Shown piece after piece: positions 1-20,517 of a DNA stretch of 64,000 nt. The stretch is taken from assembly GCA_018881555.1 (NCBI GenBank), contig JACAXG010000053.1, forward strand, positions 4,205,210-4,269,209. The letters are read 5' to 3'. Numbering within the stretch: position 1 is the stretch's first letter; each line of letters begins with the position of its first letter. Source of the DNA: Amblyornis subalaris. Lineage: Eukaryota > Chordata > Aves > Passeriformes > Ptilonorhynchidae. The position numbers and the translations under genes were made by a program. Under the pieces are notes generated by a model, which was given only the letters and a program-made list of their open reading frames with translations, ran no database searches and had not been told where the DNA came from.

Positions 1-1320
1 ATATTTTTTTTTTAAATTTCAGTTATGTTTTTAATAAGTTTCCTATAATAGAGGCAAATAGATGTTCCCTGGCCAGTGTACTTGGCTTGGCCTGCCTACA
101 AAACCATTTTGCAGGCACACAGACTCGGTCTGGCCAGACTGCTTGCCAAGGGAGAGTCTTTTTATAGCCTCATTTTTAAATGGTATAGCGTAAAGCTGAG
201 GCTTGCCTGAACTGGAAAAAAAAAAAGGTATTAGATTTTATTTAGCAAATAATAGAGCACTAAACATGTTTGCTGGTAGGGAACTGGGTGAGGACAGGAC
301 CTAGGAGTTTGTTAAAAATATGAATTGTAACCAAAGGGGCTTACTTGAATCATGGGTAGGTAAGGAAGAGTTGTTCATCTCAACTGAAAGTCCTGTTAAA
401 AAAGAAAAGAAAAATAATTAAATCTGTCTTGTATCTTCCCTCTTGGGCTTTTACTCCATTGTTGCAGAATATGACATTTCTCAGGGTGGAACTGTTGGCA
501 TCCAGGATTAAGCATTGTAGACATATCTACACATTAATAGCCAACTGACTTGACTGTGTCAGNTTTTGGAGAGTTTGTGTCCATATCCAGATATTGCTCC
601 TGATGCAAAAATAAGACATCTGGGTCTCTTCAGCTAACACTAGGAGAAGGGTGAATGTCAGGGAATTAATGGGCTTTTTGCTTAAAGCAGAGTGTGCAGA
701 GCTAGAATTCCAGATGTTTATAATTTTCTGTGTATTTGTTAGACCATAATGTTTTTTCAGATGAGTTTTTTAATAGCTTTCAAAACCAACAATGATTACT
801 GCTCTGCTCACTGCATGCCTTGCAGATGTAGTTGTATGTGTTTTCAGAACAATTTTTCATAAGTTACACAGAATTGGAAAGGAGAGGATGCTTTCTGGAA
901 AGCAGTGTTCAGCAGACTCTCTTTAGGGGTGAAAGAGACAGTGGGGTTTCTTCCTCTTATGAATCTTGATGTTGATGTTCTTCTTTTACATAAACTTGTA
1001 AGGAATTAACAGGATCATAACAGCATCATAGTTTACTTTATAGACATATCCACTAAATAACACAGAAAAAAAAGTAATAATTCAGATAATAATGTAAATT
1101 ATCACTGGATGCATGCAGCAAAGAAAGGAGATTTCACATGAACATTAGGGACTTTCTAGTCAGATCAGTCTTCTTTGCAAGGAAAACAAATCTCTCTTTC
1201 ATGCTCCATTTGTTAGCTGCTGTGGGCTTTGTGAAACTGAGCTAGAGCTGTAAAAGGCTCAGTGGAAAATATTATTTCTGCTTATTCTGAGAGTTTCTTT
1301 TTCTCTTTTTCTGTTGGTAG
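1..1320 (+). other. SYTL5: SYTL5 intron, 5' part of window
   Basis: AT-rich sequence upstream of the first recognisable SYTL5 exon. I find no C2A coding segment here, so the preceding exon must lie left of the window. The last bases form a polypyrimidine tract followed by the acceptor AG at 1319-1320. Confidence 0.7.
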
Positions 1321-9167
<7,847 letters not shown>

Positions 9168-12100
9168 AAGACTTTAACTACTGGGGGGTGCCACAGGTGC
9201 TCCCGACTTCAGTGGTGTTCAGGCTTTTGTCACTTTGCCCATTTGAACGTGGGAAGGGTTGTATTTTTGCCTTGGATATTAAGGCTTGAGTGAGATTTTA
9301 ATGCATTCTGCACTTTCATGCACANGTTTTTTACCCAGGCTTCATGTTTGAATTATGCTTCTTCTGAAGCCAGTGAGAACTGGACCTTGTACAGAGATCA
9401 GACTGGCTTTGTCTGTCCCTTCTGGTGACTGGCGTGCAGGTGATGAACCATCTGAGGGCTGCTCAGAGTGAGCAAATTCTCTGGTTGGTCATTTAGTGAG
9501 CAATGCAGGTTTATGTATCTCCTTCTGGCTCAGAGGTGGCCTAGAAGGCAGCAGTGGTACAGTACAAGCAGATTCGGAGCGAGTCTGCGNTTTGGTGTTT
9601 GTAAGCCAAGAAGCCATAATGTTACGGAGGATAACAAACCCTGTTTCTTCATCGTGTTTGCTTGCTGGGCCGGGCAGTGGGGCAGCACGGCAGGCTCGGG
9701 ACCAAGAACACAACCAGGGAGGGCCAGTGCAGTGTGCTGCACACCGGAAATAGGCNGCAGGTGAGCTGGTGTGCAGCGCTGGGGTCCTGGCATCCTCTGG
9801 GTATTTTAATGCACTTTTATAAAAGGCAGACTTGGCTCAACGTAATCAAAGAGCCTCAAATGAAAATAAATCATAACAAATCCTCAAACAGCTTCCAGAA
9901 CCACATGATGCTACTGTGTTTTTCATTCCGTTGCCAGCTCTAGCCAACACCTTCTGATGTCACTGAACAGAGGGAAAATGTTCAAATGCCAGTCCCCATC
10001 TGATGTGTCACTGAGATGAGACACACACCAGGTTTGGGCAGAGTTTGCGAAGAGTTGATTCAACAGATTGTGTAGAACAGAATGAGATTAAAGCACATGC
10101 CAAATGATTTGCATAACTGTAAAATCTTCTCTGAATGGGCTGGGATCCCATTCAGGCCCGTGCATGTTAATTATTAACCCAAGCAGGACTGTTTTTTTCT
10201 CCTGAACATCCCTCTGTGAGCCACTAGTGGATTTAATGATGAGTGCTCTTGGCCAATTCAGTCATTAATCTTATTAACTGTGACAATTGTTCAACAGTAA
10301 TTTTGTGATTCCTCAAGGTATAAGACAAAGAAAGATCAGGAAACTGAGTGAAGAGCATTTCTTCTGAATTTTCCACAATTATAACACAGCTTTCTATTTG
10401 CAATGGTAAATTCATCTATAGCCATTCCTACATTTTCTTCCCCCCCAAAGTTTATTGCAAGAAATCTAGATTGGACACAAGAATACGAGCTGATAGCTAA
10501 GTAACTACAGCTGGAGAGTTTGACATCTGTAGCTGTCCTAGTGTACAATTAAGTACATGTATTTAGAGCTGAATTCAAAACCTTAAAATGTAATGTTAAT
10601 TATTTTAAGATATTTTATGCTGTTTTTCGTTTGAGTGGCTGGAAACTGCAGGGAAGTTTACAACCGGTCTTCTAAAATTNTAATATTACTGGATAAAAAA
10701 TATTTATTTGTGTTAAAAATAGTAGTTTTAATAAAAGTATTTGCTTCATCATGCATAAGTTCTTTCAAAATTCTGATAGGACTTTCAAAAATCATTGCCC
10801 AGTTGGAGACTCACGATTTTCAGAAATTACTGAGTCATCTTTGAAAACGAAAATTCTTCTAGAGGATCTCAGACTGGGAACCAAAAGTCCGTACTCAAGA
10901 AAACTGATTTCATTTTCTTCTGAAGTTCAGCTGAATTGGGCAATGAGGGAAGTCTAGTCTTCACTCTCCACTTTTAGCTGACTTTTCGTTTTCCAACTGA
11001 ACAATTAAAATTCTGTGCCGCAGATGCTGTGAGCCGATAAATTAGAGCACAAATATCAAGCACATAACATTTTATGACCTTGTTCTTATCACAATAGTCT
11101 GTCTTTAAGTATTATTTTTTTACCAGTATCTTCTGTAGTGAAACCAAACCTAACTTTTGGCACCTAAACTACCTCTCTGTAATGGAATAGTTTTATCTTG
11201 GCTGTTTGTACAACAAACCTGAATTTATTTTGGGAATAATAGTATTACATTGATATGTAGGCACAAATGTTGTTTTTTTCTCTTACTAGAAGTTGTTTCA
11301 AACAGATAAAGCTTGTTGAATCTAAAGAAAATGGTTCTTCAAGGTAAAATTCCAGCTAGNGTTGTAGAGGAACACTGGGCTATTGAATGGTTTGCTTTTG
11401 ATTCACCTGGATGGTAAAAATGGCAAAAATAATAACACAAAATCCCCTCCAAATTGGACCTCAAAACAGACACTTTTTCATTTGCCAAATTGAAAAACCT
11501 TAAAATANTTTTAAACGGAATTTACTTTTGCATGGAGCACAAGAGTTTATCTAATTTTTGAATGGTACTTCCTAACCTTCCAAGCATGAACATTTTGTAT
11601 TTTACTGCTTCAACTTCTGCCCATTTAAGGCAGAGCTTGTGGTGAATGGTCTCATCTGGGAAGTGACATCCAGTCCANACGACAGGCTTTAAGTTGCCTT
11701 TTGCTTCCAAAGCGTGAAAATGTCACTCTGAGCCCACACCTGAAATTACAAGCTGGGCTGTAAATAGGCTGCAGTTCAGCATACCAAAGAAAGTTTCACC
11801 NGGGAAGTAATTTCGGCCAAGGTGGTGGTGTTTGCCATTGATGGGGTTTGGAGTGGCACAGTGAAATTATCCCCTGGGTTAGCAGTGGCAGTTGTGCTGC
11901 ATGGTCTCCTGTAACAGCTGTCACACCCACCAGAGCCTCGGAGAGATGACGAGCACCAGATAAACACTGGAGCAATTCAGAAAGTTTTGCTGTTCTGTGA
12001 TGTTATCNGCTCATTTGTGGGAAGTGTCCGATTTATGGAAAATGACACATTTAATTATGTCTCCCATATCTTTGTTCTCTTCTGCTGTAAAGANGGCTTA

Positions 12101-14495
12101 TGGTTTGGAAAAAGCACAAGATGATTAACTGCAGATGTGATTTCTTGTTTCCNGGATATTTGAATTAATTGCCCATAATTGTGCATCATCATGTACTGTG
12201 TGTTAGCAGGCTGAACAAAAAGACAGGAAGCCAGGAATTAGACCAAAGCCTTCCTTTTCTATCTATGTTTATGATATTGAAGGTGCATGAATGATTTATT
12301 AAAGGCTAATTTTTAGAAATAGCCACAATTTTAAGAGTGATTCATATATTCCTGNCCTGAGTAAACAGATGCAGCAGAGCTGATGTTTCTGAAGTCTTTT
12401 TCCACACAGACCTGAACAACAGAAGCTGCGTCAGTGGAAGTCAGCTCCTCTATGGTGGTTTTAGAAAACGTGTTGCAAAACACATTTTACTCCGATATGT
12501 ATTTTTCTAGCAAAGTAATTAGTCTTTCATCATTGTCTTTTTCCCCTTGTGATAAGATTTTGAGAGGTTGACCCATTAAAGAAGAATAANAGTGCAACTT
12601 TTGCTGTAAAAGGTCAAGCGGNGCCAGTAAATACCTCCACAGACAGNGCCAAAAAGCCCTGCCATCAGATTTTGGTGTCCAGCCCTGCTCTCTGAAGGTT
12701 TCTCTACTCAGTTTATCAGCTATATGGGAACTTTAGGCTTCTAAACTTGCTTGCATATTGAGATACCAAAAGCAGGNTAAAATAGGTTTGAAATGATCTC
12801 CCCATCTCCTCTACCTCCACCACGTTACACTTNAGAAAGGTGAGAGGAAAGCTGCAAAGACTGAGGGATACTGTTGCCATCTTCCCGCGCTAATTNAAGT
12901 GCCACTGCCTTCCTTGGATGCCTTTTAGATGCCACATTATGATCTCTTTCCCAGCTGGAATGGTTTAAGAAAGAGGTCATTGGGATGGTGAACATGTTTT
13001 GATCATGGTGCATTAGACTGGAAGTTAATTCTTCTGTGCCTCTTCCAATGCAGATTATGCTGAATGAATGAAGCATTTTTATATATCAGTTTTTGATTTT
13101 TCTTTTCCTGACTGGTTAGGCTCTGCTAAGTGCAATTATTCTAAGTTGTATTCTGCAAAATATCAACTCAACTGTAACAGCAGAGCAGCCTTTGAGCATC
13201 CACTNGTCCTCATTGATACGGAGAAGTAACAGGAGGGTTGCATTTTAGTCTGGCATAATTTTGGCTTCTTGAGGGGTCTGCACATTGCCCAGCTTCAGGC
13301 ACATAAAGTTTGCACTTTGCTCTGTACATCAGTGAAGAGAAGGTCTGCTTGGATCTCTTACACGTTTGGAAAAGAGACGAGAGTCCTATTTCCACAGCTG
13401 TCTGGTTTGTGGGTTCACACAAGACAGCAAGGGTTGCACTTGAATCTTTGCAAGGGTCTGTCTTCCCTTCACCTCTCCCTTTGGTTCAGCAGCCCTGACC
13501 AGAAGGTTCTGCCTGAACACTGATCTCCAGTATCTGGCAGGAGGCAGCACGCAGAAGTGAAGGGAGAGCCCCACTGATTTTCTTCCATTCGAGGTTAAGA
13601 CTGAAAGTTTCCTTTGCTAACATACAGTATTGATTTTCAGCACTTTGCCACAAGGACAGAAACAAGCATCTTCTGGGAGCTGGCCCATGCACTTTATAAA
13701 CTCTTTTTTTTTTAAGTAATTAAAAATATATATTTTTATTTATTTANTTTCTACCCCCAGAAATGTTAACATTTGAGAACCCAAGAGGAAATGGTGGTGA
13801 ATTCCAAACCAGGATGCAGACTTTTATTTGCAGTGATGCCCTTTATCACAGCTCAGCAGGAGATGCTGAGAGCATGCTAGCAGAACCTCACCACTGTGTC
13901 CCATGAATTTCCTACTGGTGATTTCATGTCTGCAAATGCTGTTTAATAAGTGGTAATAATACAGTGTTACTTATACTGTGTATATTGACACTGGAAACTG
14001 AAACTCAGCTTGCTTTTCAGGTGTATTTTTAGGTTGCTTTTGAAACTCACCCTTGCTGCATCTTGGCCTTTTATTTAGATTATTTATTTCAACAATTCTA
14101 CTTTGTGGCAATAACTTCTGTATGGCTGTGTGCTACTGCTCATGACAGCTCTGTGTATATCTTTGAGTATGTTTCTAATTGTTGAGGTTTGCCTAAAGCC
14201 AAGCATAGTCATTNGTTGCAGCAATTAGAGAATGTCACATATCCTTCGTGCTGCCTTTGTTCTGCTTAAAATCTGTTGCTAGCAATTTGTTTAATTATTC
14301 TGCTGGACATGAACAGTAGTAGCAGTAAATGGCATTGCAGTATGTCAAGTTCTGCCCAAATTTAGACAAACCAATGCTTTTTGCTGAGAACATTTTTGTA
14401 CTGTGCATTGTACATTGTCTTGTGGACAAAGGTGGCTGGTAATACATTTGCAGCTGTTGTCAAGATTTCTTTTAAATTAAAATACNGAAACGTTG
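9168..14495 (+). other. SYTL5: Probable long SYTL5 3' UTR
   Basis: There is no further coding sequence after the stop. The stretch lacks recognisable repeats and stays AT-rich, as long avian 3' UTRs often do. Internal AATAAA motifs occur near 9863 and 10730 and could give shorter transcripts. The best terminal signal is at 14476. The extent is inferred from signal position only; transcripts would be needed to prove it. Confidence 0.4.
14476..14481 (+). terminator. SYTL5: Candidate poly(A) signal ATTAAA for SYTL5
   Basis: ATTAAA within tcttttaaattaaaatac, followed 15-30 bases later by a GT-rich stretch (cgttgctgtgtctttgtctc) that resembles a downstream cleavage element. It is on the same strand as SYTL5 and no other gene lies between. 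Confidence 0.4.
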
Positions 14496-17400
14496 CTGTG
14501 TCTTTGTCTCTCTTAAAATGAATTGCAGGAAACTGTCTCTCAGGAATATCCCATATTATCTCACTGAGGTTAAGATATCACTTGTATGTGATGACTAATG
14601 CAAAAGGCCTGGNATGTCTTCAGAGGTGGGACTCCACTGATGGTGTCTCTGTCTCTCCTTTTTTCGTCTTGAAAGCACTTAGAGTGTAGAAATTTAGCTA
14701 TTTTTGATTTGATAAGCATTAAATCTGATTTCTTTTTAATATGCAATTCTAAGAAAAAGCGACANGCACTGTCCTCTTCCTCCTTGCTATAAAATTAATT
14801 TACATGTACTTTAACCTTGCCTGTTCACCAGGACCTCCCTTCCATCTCTGAATCTCCTGCCTCTTCCCTAGTTCAAGGTCCTACCCACCTGAAAATCCAG
14901 GTATGTTCAAAATGCATCTTTTCTGTAATTGCTGGTCCTGATTCCTTTTCTATTATAAGAAAAAACAACAAGCATTCGACCACTCAATTTACACTTTCAG
15001 CTGAGTCATGTTCACTTCAACTTACCTCAGAGCTGAGGGGTCTCTTGCATCTTCTTTTGGTTCTCCAGTTCCCTGGGCTTTTGTCTTGCTTCCCCACTGT
15101 CTGAGAAAGTAGGAGGCAAACCACACTCCTGGGCTCTGGGCTTGTGCTGCCTCTGCTCACTTTGGAGTAGCCTCAAAGTCTGGCTCAGTTCCTGTGCCCT
15201 GGTTAAGGGGAGACAGCTCAGCTGGGTTCAGTGGTCTCTTGGTGTGGTTTGGGCACAGGCTCTTTGGCCCTCACACCAGTCTTGTCTAGCTCACCCCTGT
15301 GCTGGTTCTGGACTTTTTGGGCAGGTCAAACACCCAAAAAGCAGAAGGCAGCTGCAGGTAGGGAAGAGCCCTCCTCCCATTTCTCTGCTCTTTGTATCTT
15401 TGCTCAGGACTGTACTTAAGGACTTGCTTGGGGGTCTGAAAGACACCTCTGTAACTCCTATACAATTGAACTGCAGTCTCTCCTCCCTTTCTCACTGAGG
15501 TGAGAGATGACAATTCCTCCTTGTATATTTGAAGTATGGGCCACCTAATTACTGAAATTCAGGTCTTTCTGGTTACTTCTGGCTGGTTACTTCAGGTTAC
15601 TTCCTGGCTGCATGGGTGGCAGCAGGAGATATGNTGGTAACTAGATGTGTACTAGCACATTCTGCACGGATAGTGGCATTCCCATTTGTTTCCTCTGTGT
15701 TTCACAGAGCATGCAGCAGCTGGCTCACTGCTTGAAGGAGGCCGTGGAAATTCATGTGCTCTCCTCAGCTGCTCATGTCCCCACTGGCTCCTCCAGCCCA
15801 GGCAGCCTTGCTGCTCTCTGCCTTCCAGCATCTGACAATGGTTTCCCACTCTTCCCCTCACCAGGCTGCCTTAAAAATATCCTCCAGCTACAAATGGGGA
15901 GAAATGGGCAGCAGCTACACGGCTGAGAGCAGCTGTGCCACCTCCTGATGGTGTGAAGCACTNGCCCCCTTTTCCCTTTCTGTGGATGTACAGCAGAACA
16001 GAGACTGTGGTGAGTGGCTGGAAGTGATCAAGCACTGAGATTGCACAGCCTGAGCTCCATTACTCCACCACCTCAATCTAAAAAGTGGGTTGTGATCGTA
16101 AGAGTATTTAAATATACTCCAGGTTACTTTTTAGCCTCTGCATTGTCATTAATTATGTGATGCAGTCTGACTCATGCTCTTATGTAAGTACTGAGCTGTA
16201 ATGAAGCCCCNTGTTGTAGTCATTTAGTGCAGAGCTGTAAAGGATCATTGGTGTTTCCATTAAAACACAACACTTTCTGTCCCNGAGGGCTTTGAACTTC
16301 AAGAATAGGGATGTGCAACTTCAAATTTGTCTCTCCTCTGCAGCTCTACAGGATGTGTGTGACAGCAGGGGCTGTTCTCATCTAATTAGGTGGATTATTG
16401 GGTAGAATGTGGGGAAAATCAGGCCATTTACAAAATTGTTTTTTGCTGAGAAATTGCTGCCTCCCACAATTTATCTCAATAGTTTTGTTTGTAAGAGATG
16501 CACCGTGTCAGGAACAAGAATTCTTTTCCAATCTGAAATAACTGAACTCTTTTGGTTCACGTTCAGAACTGAAAAGTACCTCCAGATTGATGTAGGAACC
16601 TCCACCCCATGACTGTATCTGCACACTGTGATGNGTCACATCTCCTGCAATGAACAGCCTGGAGGTGGGAGTGGAAAGGACAAGACTCATGGCAGGTCTA
16701 ATATTCATGTTTTAAATCAGATTTNCATTTTGACATCAGTGGTAGGACTAGAGCTATGGCAAGAAGAGCCATGTTGGCAGCACAAGAGAGACTCCAGCCA
16801 GTNTAACTTGAGGGAGGGGAATTTTCTGTTAAACCTTTAGTAAAAAAAAGTGGTGGTGTAGATACCGAATCTTGCTTACGCAGTGTTATTTTTCTGGGAC
16901 CAAAAGTTTACAGGATGAATTACTGGAATATATTTGAATATATGAATGCTGGGCTAAAGCCAGAAATACTAAATCCTTTGTTCAAACACTCCTTTCCCAA
17001 ACGGCCATTCTACCAAATCCCTGCATACCACANATGCAGGCTGTTTTGACTCCAAATGAGAGATGGCACAGGGTATTTTTCACTGTTTCCCACAAAAATG
17101 TGCAACAGAGAATGCCAGAAACCTTGTATTACTAATCAAGAACAGCTTTTCTTAATCACAGGATTTTAATAGATGTTCTGTGCAGAACTATAACTAGTAA
17201 TCCAATCACTCATGCACTCTCCTCCACTTAATTCAATTTCCTGTAACAGCCTGGTGATTGCAATCACTTTCCTGATTGTAGCAATTGTAAAGCCCTGCTC
17301 CTGTTCACCCAGTCGTGAGAGATGACTGGATGCACTGACTCTGTACCTAAATCAAAATGGAGCAGCAGCAGATTGCAGTGGCAGCAATACAGGAGAAAAA

Positions 17401-19469
17401 TCAGACCCATTTGAGATTTTTTGTTTTTTAATAATTTTAAATAATCTGAAATCAGTTGCTCTGCTTTTTCAATAAGGAAAGTGAGGGAAAAAAATCCCAA
17501 ATCTGTCCATCTGTGATTCATACTCTAAGCACTTGCATGCTGAAGAACCTGAGCCAGAGAACTGGGGACACAGCAGCCTGTGTATGGATGTGTCCTTGGG
17601 CTGTCTCTGTGCCACAGGCATAAAATCACAGAANGGTTTGTGTTGGAAGGAACTTNNAAGATCATCTCATTCCAANCTCCCTGCTGTGGCCAGGGACACC
17701 TTCCACTAGACCAGGTTGCTCNGAGCTGCATCCAGCCTGGCCCTGAACACCTCCACATTCCTGTGCCTCATCACCCTCTCCAGCTTTCTTGTATCCCCTT
17801 TAGGCTGCTCCAAGTTCTCCCTGGAGCCTTCTCTTCTCCAGGCTGAACAGCCCCAATGGTTTCAGCCTGTCTCCCCAGGAGAGGTGCTCCAGGCCTTGTA
17901 CTAACTTAGTGGCTCTTCTCCGAGCTCATTTCATCAGGTCCAGCCCTGTCTGATTTCCTCAACCACTCACAGGTGTTAGGCAGCAGAGGAAACACAGCTT
18001 GGGCCATAGCTGTGTCCACCATCGATGGGCTCTTACCCTCCTTGCTCCTCTAGAGTGGATCCAGGACTTACTTTAGTTTTGGTCAGGTATTAGAAGAGAA
18101 ATGCTGCTTCTGTCATTTTTGTCACCAATCCTGNTCTTGCACCTTATTCCTAACAGCAACACTTGGAAAGCTCAGGGCTTCCTTGCCCCTCAGTTGCTCA
18201 TCCTTGCAAGCTTCTTGATCCTGATCTTCTTGGCCTTGGGCATCAGCACTGTAGGCAGCCCTTCCCAGGGCCATGCCACACTTTCTTACCTACTCTTGGG
18301 TGTTCAGCAACAATCTCCTAGCATTGGGAAGCAGATCATCCTGTTCAGAAGACATGGCACATCCCCACCNACCTCCTCCTTGGTGCTCTCATACTTCAGT
18401 CCACAAATTAGCTTTTGCTAGCTAGTGCCAAGGCTGACTTCCCTCTCTTCACATTCAGTCCCTCATTAATTCACTTGTAGGACCGATCTTTTTAAAAGAG
18501 GGGTTTTTTTGTAGTTTCAGAGGGTGTGAGAGACTGAATTCTGGTAAGGATTGCTTTAAATATGCCAGTAAAACTGTTGTTCTGCTGANACCAGAGAGTA
18601 AAATTTAAAACCCTATGGTCGAAGTCAAGCATTTGGCTGAAAAAAGACTGTGCTCTTGAGGGGTAAGAANGAACAGCACAAACACTGGAGTGCTGCTTTT
18701 CAGACATGTCAAATTATGCATCCTNTCCTGTAAACAGGCATCCAAAGCTGTAACTCACAGTTTTCACTCCTTTGATACTTGTATTCTTCATGCATGATGT
18801 ACATTCTTTGCAGCGGATTGGCAAGACTGTGCGCTATAATAAAAAAACACAAAAAAAATTTCCTTTTTTGATTACCTCCCAATACCTTTTGTTAAACAGG
18901 CAGCTTTTTTTGTTAATTTGAAAGTGATGNCTTGGAAACAAGCATTTTCACAGCTCTGAAAACGACAAATCCTTGATGAAGTTTCCCTGGGGTAATGTTT
19001 ACCTGTCGTCAAATCAGCAGCCTGGTCTGTCTCCAAGGTGAAAAGGGGGGAGAAATCTGCTTCTCCAGACTGTTGGACATTAAAAGCCAGAAGCTGAAGT
19101 GTAGCAGGTAAGAGCATATGTTTCTATTAAGCACTGCTGTACCTGGTCATTAGTAATTACTGCCCATCCTCTACGCTGATGGCTGCTCCTTCATCACATT
19201 CCCTGTGGCAATGCCTTCCATGCTCCTACTATCAGTTATTTTCTCCTTGCTGCTGCTGCTGAAAATTGATGCTTATGTTGCCTTTGGCTTATGCTTTTTG
19301 TCTGTGATTGACCATATTTTTAGTGGAACTGAAAGATACCAGTGGGTTGCCTGTAAACTTTCAATGAGANGCTAATGTCTGCTATAATGGTTTGCAGAGA
19401 CGTATTTTGATCCAACTTTTGTATCAATTGACCAACTTTAATCTCCAGGAGGAATTTTAGACAACTATC
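14496..19469. other. Intergenic region between convergent SYTL5 and SRPX
   Basis: About 5 kb between the two inferred transcript ends. It contains one CR1 (17622-17935). A GC-richer patch at about 14.8-16.0 kb has several overlapping short ORFs on both strands that match no family I know. Three loose copies of ggttacttc occur near 15571-15605. Confidence 0.6.
17622..17935 (-). mobile_element. CR1 LINE 3' fragment
   Basis: Minus-strand CR1 of about 310 bp. It has the tail-proximal ttggaaggaacttnnaagat, then ccagggacaccttccactag, ccagcctggccctgaacacc and ttctccaggctgaacagccc. Several N bases fall inside it. Confidence 0.93.
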
Positions 19470-19486
19470 TGTTTGCAAAACAATAT

Positions 19487-19492
19487 TTTATT
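19487..19492 (-). terminator. SRPX: Candidate poly(A) signal AATAAA for SRPX
   Basis: TTTATT on the plus strand, so AATAAA on the coding strand in the context ttattaataaaatattg. It is followed by T/G-rich ttgttttgcaaacag and agttgtc. It lies about 845 bases past the stop codon. Confidence 0.55.
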
Positions 19493-19639
19493 AATAAAAA
19501 GAATTATAAACAGTAAGAAAGAAACCCCAATTTTACACTGAATGAAAAATCCAAAGTAAACTCCCAGAAACACGCCTCAGTTCTTCACTCTCTGTACAAG
19601 AAATTCCATTAGGTAGTAATCCTACATCCACATTCATCC

Positions 19640-20146
19640 AGCTGTGGGGTCTCCAGCACAGGAAGGACACCAACCTGTTGGAGCAAGTCCTGAGGAGGCC
19701 ACCAAGGTGATTAAAGTGATGGAGCTCCTCTCCTATGAGGAAAGGCTGAGAGAATTGGNATGGTTCAGCCTGGAAAAGAGAAGGCTTTNGGGTGACCTAA
19801 TTGTGGCCTTTCAGCACCTGAACAGAGTCTACAGAAAAGATGGAGAGGNATTTTTTACAAGAGCCTGGAGTGACAGGACAAGGGAGAATGGCTTGGAACT
19901 GAAAGAGAACAGATTCAGATTAGATATTAGGGAAAATTTCTTTACTCTGAGGGTGGTGAGGCACTGGCACAGGTTGCCGAGAGAAACTGTGGATGCCCTG
20001 TCCCCGGGAGTGNTCAAGGCCAGGCCANATGGGGCTCAGAGCAACCTGGTCTAGTGCAAGGTGTCCCTGTCCAAGGCAGCAGGGTTGGAACTGGATGATA
20101 TTTAAGGTCACTTCTAACCCAGGCCATTCTGTGATTCTATGATCTA
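19640..20146 (+). mobile_element. CR1 LINE 3' fragment within SRPX 3' UTR
   Basis: Plus-oriented CR1 of about 500 bp that reaches the 3' terminus (ggccattctgtgattctatg). It includes segments cctgttggagcaagtcctga, gaggaaaggctgagagaa and agcctggaaaagagaaggct. A 136-codon ORF over it is the degenerate CR1 coding end, not a host gene. It is antisense to SRPX. Confidence 0.93.
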
Positions 20147-20336
20147 AAGATGACTGGAAGTACAAAAGAGCATCGTGCACACTTCTATGCAGAGCAGCTA
20201 CACAGCTGGACAGATTTACCAATACACACAAAAACCACATCAGTGATTAGAAAAGCCATGCTTTGTGTAGCACCAAGGGGAGAATTACGTGGATTAAAAA
20301 AAATTCACTGACAACTGCAAGCCCTGAAATCCTGAA

Positions 20337-20517
20337 TTAGGGACACGACTGACCAATTTCTGCTTGCAGTTTCATCTCATCTTTTCTCAAGGGAAATTTG
20401 TCAATAAGGGCAAAGAGCTCAGCTGGTGTTGCTGGGAAAGGGTAGCGTTCCTTGTCCATCCCGTGCTTGTCCATCACCACGATGTTGAAACTGTAATGGG
20501 GGATCCTCAGCAGCAGC
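20337..20517 (-). CDS. SRPX: SRPX exon 10, DUF4174 end and stop
   Basis: Enters in phase 2 after ccttactttgcag and encodes [36 protein letters not shown] and [15 protein letters not shown], ending QSCP and TAA at 20337-20339. This is the C-terminal part of DUF4174, a thioredoxin-like region shared by SRPX, SRPX2 and CCDC80. The extreme C terminus differs from what I recall of human SRPX, but its length is equivalent. Confidence 0.94.

Larger units (their letters stand above)
19470..20336 (-). other. SRPX: SRPX 3' UTR (inferred)
   Basis: Runs from the stop codon at 20337 to just past the AATAAA at 19487-19492. No earlier AATAAA or ATTAAA is visible on the minus strand between the stop and the CR1, so the transcript is expected to read through the CR1 at 19640-20146. 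Confidence 0.55.

Noticed and set aside
19644..20054. 136-codon plus-strand ORF
   Set aside because: It lies wholly inside a CR1 3' fragment. The translation is the degenerate C-terminal end of the CR1 coding region, not a host gene.
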